Of a stretch of DNA of 11,447 bases, positions 1-5,806 are shown one piece after another (within the stretch, counting starts at the first letter, position 1; each line of letters starts with the position of its first letter). The notes below the pieces were generated by a model, which worked only from the letters and a program-made list of their open reading frames with translations, had not been told where the DNA came from and searched no databases. A program made the position numbers and the translations under genes. The stretch is from Lachnoclostridium sp. UBA7097 (GTDB taxonomy: Bacteria > Bacillota > Clostridia > Lachnospirales > Lachnospiraceae). The DNA lies in NCBI GenBank assembly GCA_002499945.1, contig DKYP01000104.1, forward strand, positions 1 to 11,447, given 5' to 3'.

Positions 1-126
1 CTGGTGTATCCTGCCCGGTGCTGCCATCATATACATTTCACCATCAATTAATTCTGCCCTTTGCCCCTCTGGCAAAGCATATATATCATCTATTGTATAA
101 TAATCTAAACTTCTTGCCGCATCCAT
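1..126 (-). CDS. Uma2 family (DUF820) endonuclease-like protein, N-terminal part
   Basis: This is the first 42 codons of a gene that runs off the left edge. The segment YTIDDIYALPEGQRAELIDG followed by E-M-Y-M-M-A is the typical opening of Uma2/DUF820 proteins. These have a PD-(D/E)XK nuclease fold and an unknown cellular role. The E-L-I-D-G-E stretch (residues 25-30) is the family's most conserved N-terminal motif. The ATG lies six bases after a strong ribosome site (AAGGAGGG at 133-140). A sigma-A-like promoter lies further upstream, divergent from the HTH-FlhA gene. The catalytic core (the later Asp and E-x-K) is outside the window, so activity cannot be judged. Uma2 genes are often multicopy and scattered, so the position says little about function. 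Confidence 0.85.
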   Translation of the reverse strand, partial: MDAARSLDYYTIDDIYALPEGQRAELIDGEMYMMAAPGRIHQ

Positions 127-152
127 ATTACGCCCTCCTTTTTATATTTTTT

Positions 153-180
153 ATTATACCAGATTATTATGTTATTTCAA
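153..180 (-). promoter_or_regulatory. Sigma-A-type promoter of the Uma2 gene
   Basis: On the minus strand, TTGAAA (175-180) lies 16 bp from TATAAT (153-158). An extended -10 TGG sits directly before the TATAAT. The expected transcript start is 20-25 bp upstream of the ATG, and the ribosome site lies within that short leader. Confidence 0.6.
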
Positions 181-199
181 TCCATTACCATCATGGATT
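179..199. repeat. Perfect 7-bp inverted repeat at the Uma2 promoter
   Basis: AATCCAT (179-185) and ATGGATT (193-199) form a perfect inverted repeat with a 7-base spacer. It touches the -35 hexamer of the Uma2 promoter on its upstream side. It could be an operator, but an AT-rich repeat of this size can occur by chance. Confidence 0.3.
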
Positions 200-234
200 T
201 CACATTCTTTATTTTAAAATATTTTAACTTAATG

Positions 235-271
235 GCATTGCTTCCAAGCGTTTATTTTGCGTTGCAATGCA
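235..271. promoter_or_regulatory. Candidate operator upstream of the HTH-FlhA gene
   Basis: GCATTGC (235-241) and GCAATGC (264-270) are inverted heptamers 22 bp apart. The second lies in a 14-bp near-palindrome, TGCGTTGCAATGCA (258-271), with a single mismatched pair. The site ends 16 bp before the -35 of the promoter of a predicted XRE-family DNA-binding protein. That placement fits autoregulation or binding by another regulator. No binding specificity can be read from the sequence. Confidence 0.3.
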
Positions 272-287
272 CTAAACAGTATATTGT

Positions 288-316
288 TTGCCTGTATTAT
301 ATTTTATGTATATAAT
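288..316 (+). promoter_or_regulatory. Sigma-A-type promoter of the HTH-FlhA / pyrophosphorylase pair
   Basis: TTGCCT (288-293) lies exactly 17 bp before a perfect TATAAT (311-316). The start codon at 356 follows a short leader. No better promoter is visible before the second gene, so this one probably serves both. Confidence 0.55.
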
Positions 317-355
317 TTTTATATAATAAAAGCCAGAAAGGAATGGGAGATTTTT

Positions 356-1147
356 ATGAATGAAAATTTAGGAAGTATTATCTGCCAGCGCAGGCAGGCT
401 AAAAAACTTACACAGGAAGAGTTTGCTTCAAGGCTTGGTGTTACCCCGCAGGCAATAAGTAAATGGGAGCGTGGGAACGGTCTGCCTGATATTTCATTTA
501 TCAGTGGCATATGCAGTATTCTTGGCATAAGTGCGGATACATTGCTTGGAATCCAAAGCAGTATTGCCGAAAATTCTGATATTACCGCTGAAAATGAAAT
601 TAAAAACAATCTGGCAGCAGAACCACTTGTACTTGAATTTGGGGAACATTTTATTCCATGCATTGTTACAGGTTTAAAAGAAGGTTATTTGAAAGATTTT
701 ATTAATGAAAAACGGGTGGAACTTGCCAGCCGGACTGGCATGTTAATGCCTTTGTTAAGATTTAAGGATAACTTAGAACTTGGTAAAAATTCATACCGTA
801 TCCTGTCATATGACAAAGAACTTTTTGCATGCAATGTGGATAATATTGATAATGATACTTATAAACTGTTAATTACACAAGTAATGGAAACCTGCCAGGA
901 TAATTACCACACAATTATTAATAAACATATTGTAAAATTAATGGTTGGTAATATAAAGGAAAAATTCCCTGGGGCAGCTGACGGGCTTGTTCCTGAAAAA
1001 ATTTCTTATCTCCAGCTGGAAAGAAAATTACAGGAAATTATAAAACATGGTGGTACAATAAGGGACTTAATCCATATTCTTGAAGAAATGGAGGAAGATT
1101 ATTTTAAGAAAACTTGCTCTTGCAGCCTATATCCTGATATTGTATAA
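356..1147 (+). CDS. XRE-family HTH protein fused to a soluble FlhA C-terminal (FHIPEP)-like domain
   Basis: The predicted protein has 263 residues. Residues 4-66 form an XRE/Cro helix-turn-helix; T-Q-E-E-F-A-S-R-L-G-V-T-P-Q-A-I-S-K-W-E holds the recognition region. Residues 89-150 resemble the first part of the cytosolic domain of FlhA, the flagellar type III export gate. The landmarks are F-I-P near 99-101 and L-L-R-F-K-D-N-L-E-L then Y-R-I-L at 133-150, which match the R-D-N-x-x-L...Y-R-I motif of FlhA. Residues 171-246 resemble the helical FlhA subdomain D3, with F-P-G-A-A-D-G-L-V-P and later T-I-R-D-L-I-H-I-L-E. The connecting part is much shorter than in FlhA, and there are no membrane segments. 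The start at 356 is preferred over the upstream ATG at 257 because it follows GGGAGA (345-350) and begins exactly at the HTH. The promoter also lies downstream of 257. It is probably a transcription regulator that uses an export-gate fold as sensor; that function is inferred. Confidence 0.85.
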   Translation: MNENLGSIICQRRQAKKLTQEEFASRLGVTPQAISKWERGNGLPDISFISGICSILGISADTLLGIQSSIAENSDITAENEIKNNLAAEPLVLEFGEHFIPCIVTGLKEGYLKDFINEKRVELASRTGMLMPLLRFKDNLELGKNSYRILSYDKELFACNVDNIDNDTYKLLITQVMETCQDNYHTIINKHIVKLMVGNIKEKFPGAADGLVPEKISYLQLERKLQEIIKHGGTIRDLIHILEEMEEDYFKKTCSCSLYPDIV

Positions 1148-1193
1148 TAGGACATGCAAAAATATAAACCAGTAGAAAGGTATGGTTATTAAT

Positions 1194-2420
1194 ATGGATT
1201 TTAATAAAGCACATGATAAACTTGCAAAGTATGGACAGGAGCATGTTTTAAAATACTATAATGAATTAAGCCAGGAAAGCAAGGATGCACTTCTTGGGCA
1301 GATTGCCGGTACTGATTTTTCAGTAACAGCAAATGTCACTGGCGGCATAAAGGAAAGCCCACGTGGTGTTATTACTCCAATCAAGGTAATGACACTTGAT
1401 GAAATTAATGCAGGCAGGGAAAATTTTGTAAAGGCAGGGCTTGAAATAATACGTGCCGGCAAGGCTGGTGCTGTCCTTCTTGCAGGCGGCATGGGGACAC
1501 GCCTTGGTTCTGATAACCCAAAAGGGATGTATGATATAGGAATTACAAAGCCTGTATATATCTTCCAGCGCATTATAAGAAACCTGCTTGATGTTGTTGA
1601 TATGGCTGGCACATGGATACATCTTTTTATTATGACAAGTGATAAAAACCATAAGGCTACAACTGCATTTTTTAAGGAGAAAGATTATTTCACATATAAC
1701 CCGGATTATATACACTTTTTTAAACAGGATATGGCACCTGCTGCCACATACAGCGGAAAAGTTTATATGGAAGCCAAAGACAAGATAGCAACTTCACCAA
1801 ATGGCAACGGTGGCTGGTATTCTTCAATGCAGAATGCAGGGATTACAGATTTTATCCATAAGGCGGGGATTGAATGGCTGAATGTATTTGCCGTTGATAA
1901 TGTATTGCAGCGTATTGCTGACCCCTGTTTTATAGGCGCTGTAGCACAAAAAAACTGTGCTGTGGGTGCTAAGGTGGTACGCAAATCCGACCCTGATGAA
2001 AAGGTTGGTGTAATGTGCCTTGAGGACGGGCGTCCTTCTATTGTTGAATATTATGAGCAGACAGAACAGCTACGCAATACAAAGGATGAAAATGGTGAGC
2101 CTGCATATAATTTTGGCGTAATTTTAAATTATCTTTTCCATGAAAAAGAACTTGAAGAAATATGTAATAATGAACTTCCTCTCCATATTGTTGAGAAGAA
2201 AATACCTTATATGGATGAAAATGGCAGTTTTATAAACCCGGAAGAACCAAATGGCTATAAGTTTGAAACCCTTATACTTGATATGATACACATGCTCGAC
2301 ACATGCCTTCCGTTTGAAGTTGAAAGAAACAAGGAGTTTGCACCAATTAAAAATAAAACTGGTATAGATTCAATAGAAAGCGCAAGAAAGCTTTTAGAAG
2401 AAAATGGCATAAGTTTATAA
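1194..2420 (+). CDS. UDP-N-acetylglucosamine pyrophosphorylase-like UDPGP family protein (eukaryotic UAP1 type)
   Basis: This enzyme is predicted to join UTP and a hexosamine or hexose 1-phosphate to give a UDP-sugar and pyrophosphate. The nucleotide-binding loop L-A-G-G-M-G-T-R-L-G is at residues 96-105, followed by K110 in N-P-K-G-M-Y-D-I-G. Further UAP1/AGX1-like blocks are S-P-N-G-N-G-G-W-Y (201-209), V-D-N-V-L-Q-R-I-A-D-P (234-244), G-A-K-V-V and K-K-I-P-Y. At 408 residues it is shorter than animal UAP1 (about 500) but spans the catalytic core. The start at 1194 is chosen over an ATG at 1182 because the ribosome site AGAAAGG (1174-1180) is only one base from 1182. The gene starts 46 bases after the HTH-FlhA gene and is probably cotranscribed with it. 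Most bacteria make UDP-GlcNAc with GlmU, which is unrelated at this level. Substrate choice between GlcNAc-, GalNAc- and glucose-1-phosphate is open. Confidence 0.88.
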   Translation: MDFNKAHDKLAKYGQEHVLKYYNELSQESKDALLGQIAGTDFSVTANVTGGIKESPRGVITPIKVMTLDEINAGRENFVKAGLEIIRAGKAGAVLLAGGMGTRLGSDNPKGMYDIGITKPVYIFQRIIRNLLDVVDMAGTWIHLFIMTSDKNHKATTAFFKEKDYFTYNPDYIHFFKQDMAPAATYSGKVYMEAKDKIATSPNGNGGWYSSMQNAGITDFIHKAGIEWLNVFAVDNVLQRIADPCFIGAVAQKNCAVGAKVVRKSDPDEKVGVMCLEDGRPSIVEYYEQTEQLRNTKDENGEPAYNFGVILNYLFHEKELEEICNNELPLHIVEKKIPYMDENGSFINPEEPNGYKFETLILDMIHMLDTCLPFEVERNKEFAPIKNKTGIDSIESARKLLEENGISL

Positions 2421-2426
2421 TTAAAA

Positions 2427-2470
2427 CCCGCTGTTACAGTAGTTTATAATACTGTAACAGCGGGCTTTTT
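2427..2470. terminator. Strong bidirectional rho-independent terminator
   Basis: A perfect 15-bp stem (2427-2441 with 2450-2464) has an 8-base loop. It is followed on the plus strand by C then TTTTT (2466-2470). On the minus strand it is followed by TTTT (complement of 2423-2426). It sits between two convergent genes ending at 2420 and 2476 and can stop transcription from both sides. Confidence 0.93.
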
Positions 2471-2475
2471 ATAGT

Positions 2476-3306
2476 TTATATATTCCCTGAAAGCTTTTCA
2501 TTAAAATACTCATCTGCCACCATTTCAATATAGGAAACATCAAGATGTTTATAAGCATCTGAAAGTGTACTGCCAATTTTTGATATTACAATTAATTCAT
2601 TTTCCTCATCTGTTACACTGTTATCTTTCCAGCTTTTAAGCAGTTCACTTGTAATATTTTCTTCAAGCCAGAGTTTCAATTCTTTTGTAAGGTTTTCTTC
2701 TTCTGCTATCTGTCCTTTAATCTTTTTAGACTTTATAATAGATGCAAAACCGCCGGCAACAAAAAATACAAACATGCATAATAAAAGAACCAGCACAATT
2801 TCATTATATGTGAGCGGGATAATTTCAAACCAGCATAATATAAGATATATAATCCCAATAAATCCAAATATAATAAATGTAATTCCTGAATTTTTTACAT
2901 CTTTATATTCATCCGCTTTCTTAGTATAAGTTTTGGAAGAGTTATTTAAAATTCCTTCTGGTGTTTCTTTAATTGCATCTTTATTTTTATCTTCACTCGC
3001 ATCTTCTGCTTTATCCTGTTCTTCCTGCAAAGCCATCATAAATCCACGCATAAGCTTTTCTGCCTGCTTTACCTGGCTTTGTGGCACAGTTATTACATAA
3101 ACCCCTTCTTCTTCCTGTTCCATAGCTCTTTCAATACCTGAAAAGTGCAGGTATTCCAGAAGCTTTTCTGCCTCGTCTTTATCCTTTAGCCTGCATAAAC
3201 ATTCTGTTACAAAATCATCTTCTGTCCCCTCTTCCAGCACAGAGCCGCATTCAGGGCAGACTGTAATCCCTTCCTGGTATTCTGTCTTACAAACCGGACA
3301 CCACAT
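2476..3306 (-). CDS. Zinc-ribbon, DUF2007-like two-TM membrane protein of unknown function
   Basis: The predicted protein has 276 residues. A zinc ribbon opens it, with C3-x2-C6 and C17-x2-C20. Residues 32-90 resemble the DUF2007 'putative signal transducing protein' fold: alternating strands and helices with a D-K-D-E-A-E-K-L-L-E-Y-L helix and the strand V-Y-V-I-T-V-P. A charged Lys/Glu/Asp-rich linker follows (about 95-138). Two hydrophobic helices follow at about 141-161 and 169-191, then a soluble, mostly helical tail. Both termini are therefore probably on the same side of the membrane, most likely the cytoplasm. The ribosome site AGGAGGGA (3311-3318) is ideally placed. The gene lies 88 bases downstream of rplS and ends at the shared terminator. 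The DUF2007 assignment is from pattern resemblance only. Confidence 0.78.
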   Translation of the reverse strand: MWCPVCKTEYQEGITVCPECGSVLEEGTEDDFVTECLCRLKDKDEAEKLLEYLHFSGIERAMEQEEEGVYVITVPQSQVKQAEKLMRGFMMALQEEQDKAEDASEDKNKDAIKETPEGILNNSSKTYTKKADEYKDVKNSGITFIIFGFIGIIYLILCWFEIIPLTYNEIVLVLLLCMFVFFVAGGFASIIKSKKIKGQIAEEENLTKELKLWLEENITSELLKSWKDNSVTDEENELIVISKIGSTLSDAYKHLDVSYIEMVADEYFNEKLSGNI

Positions 3307-3341
3307 ATTTTCCCTCCTGAACCACCAGATACAATAAAACA

Positions 3342-3368
3342 GGGTTATGTCCGCCAGAACTATAACCC
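3342..3368 (-). terminator. Weak intrinsic terminator or attenuator after rplS
   Basis: GGGTTAT (3342-3348) pairs with ATAACCC (3362-3368) around a 13-base loop. On the minus strand it is followed by the T-rich stretch TGTTTTATT. It would end or thin out rplS transcripts before the zinc-ribbon gene. A possible extended -10 element (TGTTATAAT on the minus strand, 3373-3381) lies directly upstream with no good -35. The same bases could therefore instead be the start region of a separate transcript. Confidence 0.45.
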
Positions 3369-3394
3369 CATTATTATAACATCTGAATCCTTAA

Positions 3395-3742
3395 TTATCT
3401 TATTGCCTCTTTAACTTTGGCTGCCTTGCCAACCCTGTTACGGAGATAGAATAATTTAGCACGCCTTACTTTACCTTTGCGTACTACTTCAATCCTGTCA
3501 ATAATTGGTGAATGTAACGGCCATGTCTTTTCAACGCCTACACCATTGGAGAACTTCCTTACTGTAAATGTTTCCCTTACACCGCCATTCTGCCTTTTAA
3601 TGACTGTACCCTCAAATACCTGGATACGTTCCCTTGTTCCTTCAATAACTTTGGCATATACTTTCACTGTATCACCAATACCAAATTCAGTAATTTCCTG
3701 CTTTAACTGTGCAGCTTCAATTTCCTTAATAATGTCATTCAT
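3395..3742 (-). CDS. rplS: 50S ribosomal protein L19
   Basis: A complete 115-residue L19, the usual length. Diagnostic blocks are G-D-T-V-K-V-Y-A-K-V near the N-terminus, R-I-Q-V-F-E-G-T-V-I-K-R, and T-V-R-K-F-S-N-G-V-G-V-E-K-T. The C-terminal L-H-S-P-I-I-D-R-I-E-V-V-R-K-G-K-V-R-R-A-K-L-F-Y-L-R block completes it. L19 lies at the 30S-50S interface. The ATG follows AAGGAGGT (3751-3758) at ideal spacing. In many Bacillota rplS closes a rpsP-rimM-trmD-rplS operon. Here none of those genes precedes it, and it has its own promoter and leader. The upstream neighbour is a cyclic-di-GMP phosphodiesterase gene. Confidence 0.98.
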   Translation of the reverse strand: MNDIIKEIEAAQLKQEITEFGIGDTVKVYAKVIEGTRERIQVFEGTVIKRQNGGVRETFTVRKFSNGVGVEKTWPLHSPIIDRIEVVRKGKVRRAKLFYLRNRVGKAAKVKEAIR

Positions 3743-3828
3743 CTGTGTGAACCTCCTTATTTATCTTGATGTTCTTAATACTTATGTGCAACGCAGCCGT
3801 AACAGAGGAACATCTCCTATACACAACA
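3743..3828 (-). ncRNA. Candidate structured leader of rplS
   Basis: The rplS transcript has a leader of about 85 bases. In it GATGTTC (minus strand, from 3814-3808) can pair perfectly with GAACATC (from 3774-3768). The pairing encloses a 33-base loop containing short inner complementarity (TGC-GTT-GCA, complement of 3786-3794). It ends shortly before the ribosome site. L19 leader RNAs that let excess L19 control its own synthesis are known in Bacillota. I cannot confirm that this one matches that family's consensus. Confidence 0.4.
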
Positions 3829-3834
3829 TTCTGT

Positions 3835-3863
3835 ATTCTACCACATACTATAATTTATTGCAA
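3835..3863 (-). promoter_or_regulatory. Sigma-A-type promoter of rplS with extended -10
   Basis: On the minus strand TTGCAA (3858-3863) is 17 bp from TAGAAT (3835-3840), with TGG directly before the -10. It lies immediately after the stop codon of the redox-EAL gene, so rplS can be expressed separately from it. Confidence 0.7.
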
Positions 3864-3868
3864 GCATT

Positions 3869-5617
3869 TTATCTTGCCTGCTGTTGTTTTAACAGTTCAA
3901 AAAATTCTTCTTTTGGCATAGGCTTTGCATAATAATAGCCCTGCACCTGGTCACACCCGATACTTTCAAGAAGCTCTATCTGGTCTTTGGTTTCTACGCC
4001 CTCTGCAAGAAGTCCGATGTCAAGCTTTCCAGCCATTGAAACCACCTGTTCAAGCAAAAGCCTTCCTTTCTCTGAAACCATCATATTCTCTATAAATTTC
4101 TTATCAAGCTTTATAACATCAAAAGGTGTTTCAAGCAGGATATTTAAAGAAGAATAGCCACTTCCAAAATCATCCATAAGAAGTGTAAAACCTTCTTCTT
4201 TTAACTGCAGCGCTTTAAGGCTTATCTGCTGGTCATCCGCTGTTTCTGTTATTTCCAGTTCAAGCAGTTCTTTTGGTATTCCATTTTCTTCTATCATTCC
4301 AGAAAGCGTCTTTATACATTCATCATCACGCAGGTGCACCCTTGACACGTTTACAGAAACCGGGCAGGTATTAATTCCTTCATCCATGCATTTCTTTATA
4401 AAATGGCATGCTTCTTCCCATATATAATAATCCACTTTCCTGACAAAACCATTTTCTTCAATAACAGGAATAAACTGGTCAGGATAAATCATGCCCCGTT
4501 CAGGATGGCGCCACCTTACAAGTGCTTCTGCGCCTATAATTTCATTTTTGGCAATACTATATTTAGGCTGCAGGTACATCAGGAACTGTTTTTCTGTAAT
4601 GGCAGCCTGCATATTTTCTTCAATAAACTTCCTGTTATAAAGTGAATCCTTAAACTGCTCTTTATAAAATATAATATTTTTTAATACATTATTTTTAGCA
4701 GCTTTTCTTGCCATAGCCGCCCTGTCCTCCATCTGGCGCATTTCCATCTTCCTGTCCTCTACTGTATACACGCCATAAGACATCTGTAATTTAACATTTT
4801 TAAAATAATTGGTCTTTTCGTCAAATTCCTGTATAAAACTTATAAGTTCTTCTTCACTGTCATATTCTGTTACTATCATAAATACATCACTGCGCAGGTT
4901 TATATAGAACTGTTCGTCATTACAGCTTTCTTTTAACTGCCTTATAATAAAATCTAAAACCTCATCACCGAACTTTTCGCCATATAAATCATTTACAATC
5001 TTAAACTTACGTATATCAAACTGTATAAATCCAATTTCTTTTGAAGATGAATATAGAAGGTTATTTACATTCCTCCTGAAACGGCGCAGCTTGCCAATGC
5101 CTTTAAGAAGCTCCTGCATTTCATTATCCTCAGGTATATCTTCCAAATCTATGCTGCTCTCTGTTATATATTTAACATGCTCGCTTAGCATATCTTCAAG
5201 TATATCAATACTTACCTCTATTGCCCTCGGGCATTTTTTAAGGATAAGCCCCTCTTTGCGTATACTGGCCATTCCTTGTGGCTCTGATATATCTTTTCCT
5301 AAAATATCACGGCAGTTTATATCCCCATTCATCTTTCCGGTAAAACGCTTTATAAATTCATCAGTCTTTTTATTTACATATATTTCTAGTTCCCTGTCCT
5401 GGGAATCATAAAAACCAACTGCCATTCCAATAACAAGCATTGCAGCAGTAATACAGCCACATATACCTCCCTGGCGCATGCCACCGCCAAAGCATGTGCT
5501 TATCTTAAATGCCGTCTTTAAATCTAACCCCACATCACCGGCAAAAGCCCCGAATAATGCCTGTGAACAATGGTACTGCTGTTGCAGCAGATGTGCTGCT
5601 TTTTCCTTATGTGTCAA
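3869..5617 (-). CDS. C_GCAxxG_C_C redox domain fused to degenerate GGDEF and intact EAL (cyclic-di-GMP phosphodiesterase)
   Basis: This 582-residue protein has three parts. Residues 1-145 match the C_GCAxxG_C_C family of putative redox-active proteins: H-C-S-Q-A with C17, C-F-G-G-G-M with C42, G-G-I-C-G-C-I-T with C53 and C55, C102 in N-C-R-D-I-L-G, and C129. Residues about 180-320 form a GGDEF fold (F-D-I-R-K-F-K-I-V-N-D-L-Y-G, 200-213). Its signature is R-S-D-V-F (242-246), so it should not make cyclic-di-GMP. Residues about 328-578 are an EAL domain with the expected catalytic residues: E364 in E-A-L-V-R, N423, E455, D482-D483, K503, E539 in E-G-V-E-T, and Q559 in Q-G-Y. No signal peptide or membrane helix is seen, so it is cytosolic. 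Translation starts at TTG (5615-5617), five bases after GGGGTG. An in-frame TAG lies upstream, and the first ATG would be codon 47, inside the redox domain. It probably hydrolyses cyclic-di-GMP under redox control; that control is inferred. Confidence 0.93.
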   Translation of the reverse strand: MTHKEKAAHLLQQQYHCSQALFGAFAGDVGLDLKTAFKISTCFGGGMRQGGICGCITAAMLVIGMAVGFYDSQDRELEIYVNKKTDEFIKRFTGKMNGDINCRDILGKDISEPQGMASIRKEGLILKKCPRAIEVSIDILEDMLSEHVKYITESSIDLEDIPEDNEMQELLKGIGKLRRFRRNVNNLLYSSSKEIGFIQFDIRKFKIVNDLYGEKFGDEVLDFIIRQLKESCNDEQFYINLRSDVFMIVTEYDSEEELISFIQEFDEKTNYFKNVKLQMSYGVYTVEDRKMEMRQMEDRAAMARKAAKNNVLKNIIFYKEQFKDSLYNRKFIEENMQAAITEKQFLMYLQPKYSIAKNEIIGAEALVRWRHPERGMIYPDQFIPVIEENGFVRKVDYYIWEEACHFIKKCMDEGINTCPVSVNVSRVHLRDDECIKTLSGMIEENGIPKELLELEITETADDQQISLKALQLKEEGFTLLMDDFGSGYSSLNILLETPFDVIKLDKKFIENMMVSEKGRLLLEQVVSMAGKLDIGLLAEGVETKDQIELLESIGCDQVQGYYYAKPMPKEEFFELLKQQQAR

Positions 5618-5644
5618 TAAAACACCCCATTTCTAATTTCATAT

Positions 5645-5659
5645 GCCAGAAATACTGGC
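5645..5659. repeat. Perfect 5-bp dyad in the leader of the redox-EAL gene
   Basis: GCCAG (5645-5649) and CTGGC (5655-5659) form a perfect inverted repeat with a 5-base centre. It lies between the predicted transcript start and the ribosome site. It could be a small RNA hairpin or a repressor site. Confidence 0.35.
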
Positions 5660-5689
5660 GGTCCTTACTACTGTTACCCCTGTATATTT

Positions 5690-5718
5690 ATTCTAACATA
5701 TAAATATTATAATGTGAA
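5690..5718 (-). promoter_or_regulatory. Sigma-A-type promoter of the redox-EAL gene
   Basis: On the minus strand TTCACA (5713-5718) is 17 bp from TAGAAT (5690-5695), with TGT forming an extended -10. An overlapping TATAAT (5706-5711) is an alternative with a poorer -35. Either gives a leader of roughly 65-85 bases. The gene can thus be transcribed independently of flagellin. Confidence 0.5.
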
Positions 5719-5747
5719 GTAATTAAAAAGACAGATGGACGTACAAA

Positions 5748-5770
5748 CCGCCACTATCTGTTAGTGACGG
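5748..5770 (-). terminator. Flagellin terminator-like hairpin
   Basis: A 9-bp stem (5748-5756 with 5762-5770; one G-U pair on the minus-strand RNA) has a 5-base loop. It lies 37 bases after the flagellin stop. The following minus-strand tract, TTTGT, is short, so termination may be leaky and the redox-EAL gene could receive some sigma-28 transcript. Confidence 0.6.
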
Positions 5771-5806
5771 CCGTTTCTTCTTATCTTTATAAATTTGTTA
5801 ATTGTA

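Noticed and set aside
18..227. Plus-strand open frame opposite the Uma2 gene
   Set aside because: It overlaps the Uma2 coding frame on the other strand and has no ribosome site or family resemblance.
257..355. N-terminal extension of the HTH-FlhA protein from the ATG at 257
   Set aside because: The extension has no ribosome site, starts upstream of the predicted promoter, and reads as a non-conserved hydrophobic stretch. The HTH begins right at the ATG at 356.
319..663. Minus-strand frame within the HTH-FlhA gene
   Set aside because: It is a shadow of the real gene, with no family motif and no ribosome site.
1256..1715. Minus-strand frames within the pyrophosphorylase gene
   Set aside because: They are antisense to strongly conserved UDPGP motifs.
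3477..3932. Plus-strand frame across rplS and its promoter
   Set aside because: It is antisense to L19 and crosses an intergenic region. Composition is not protein-like.
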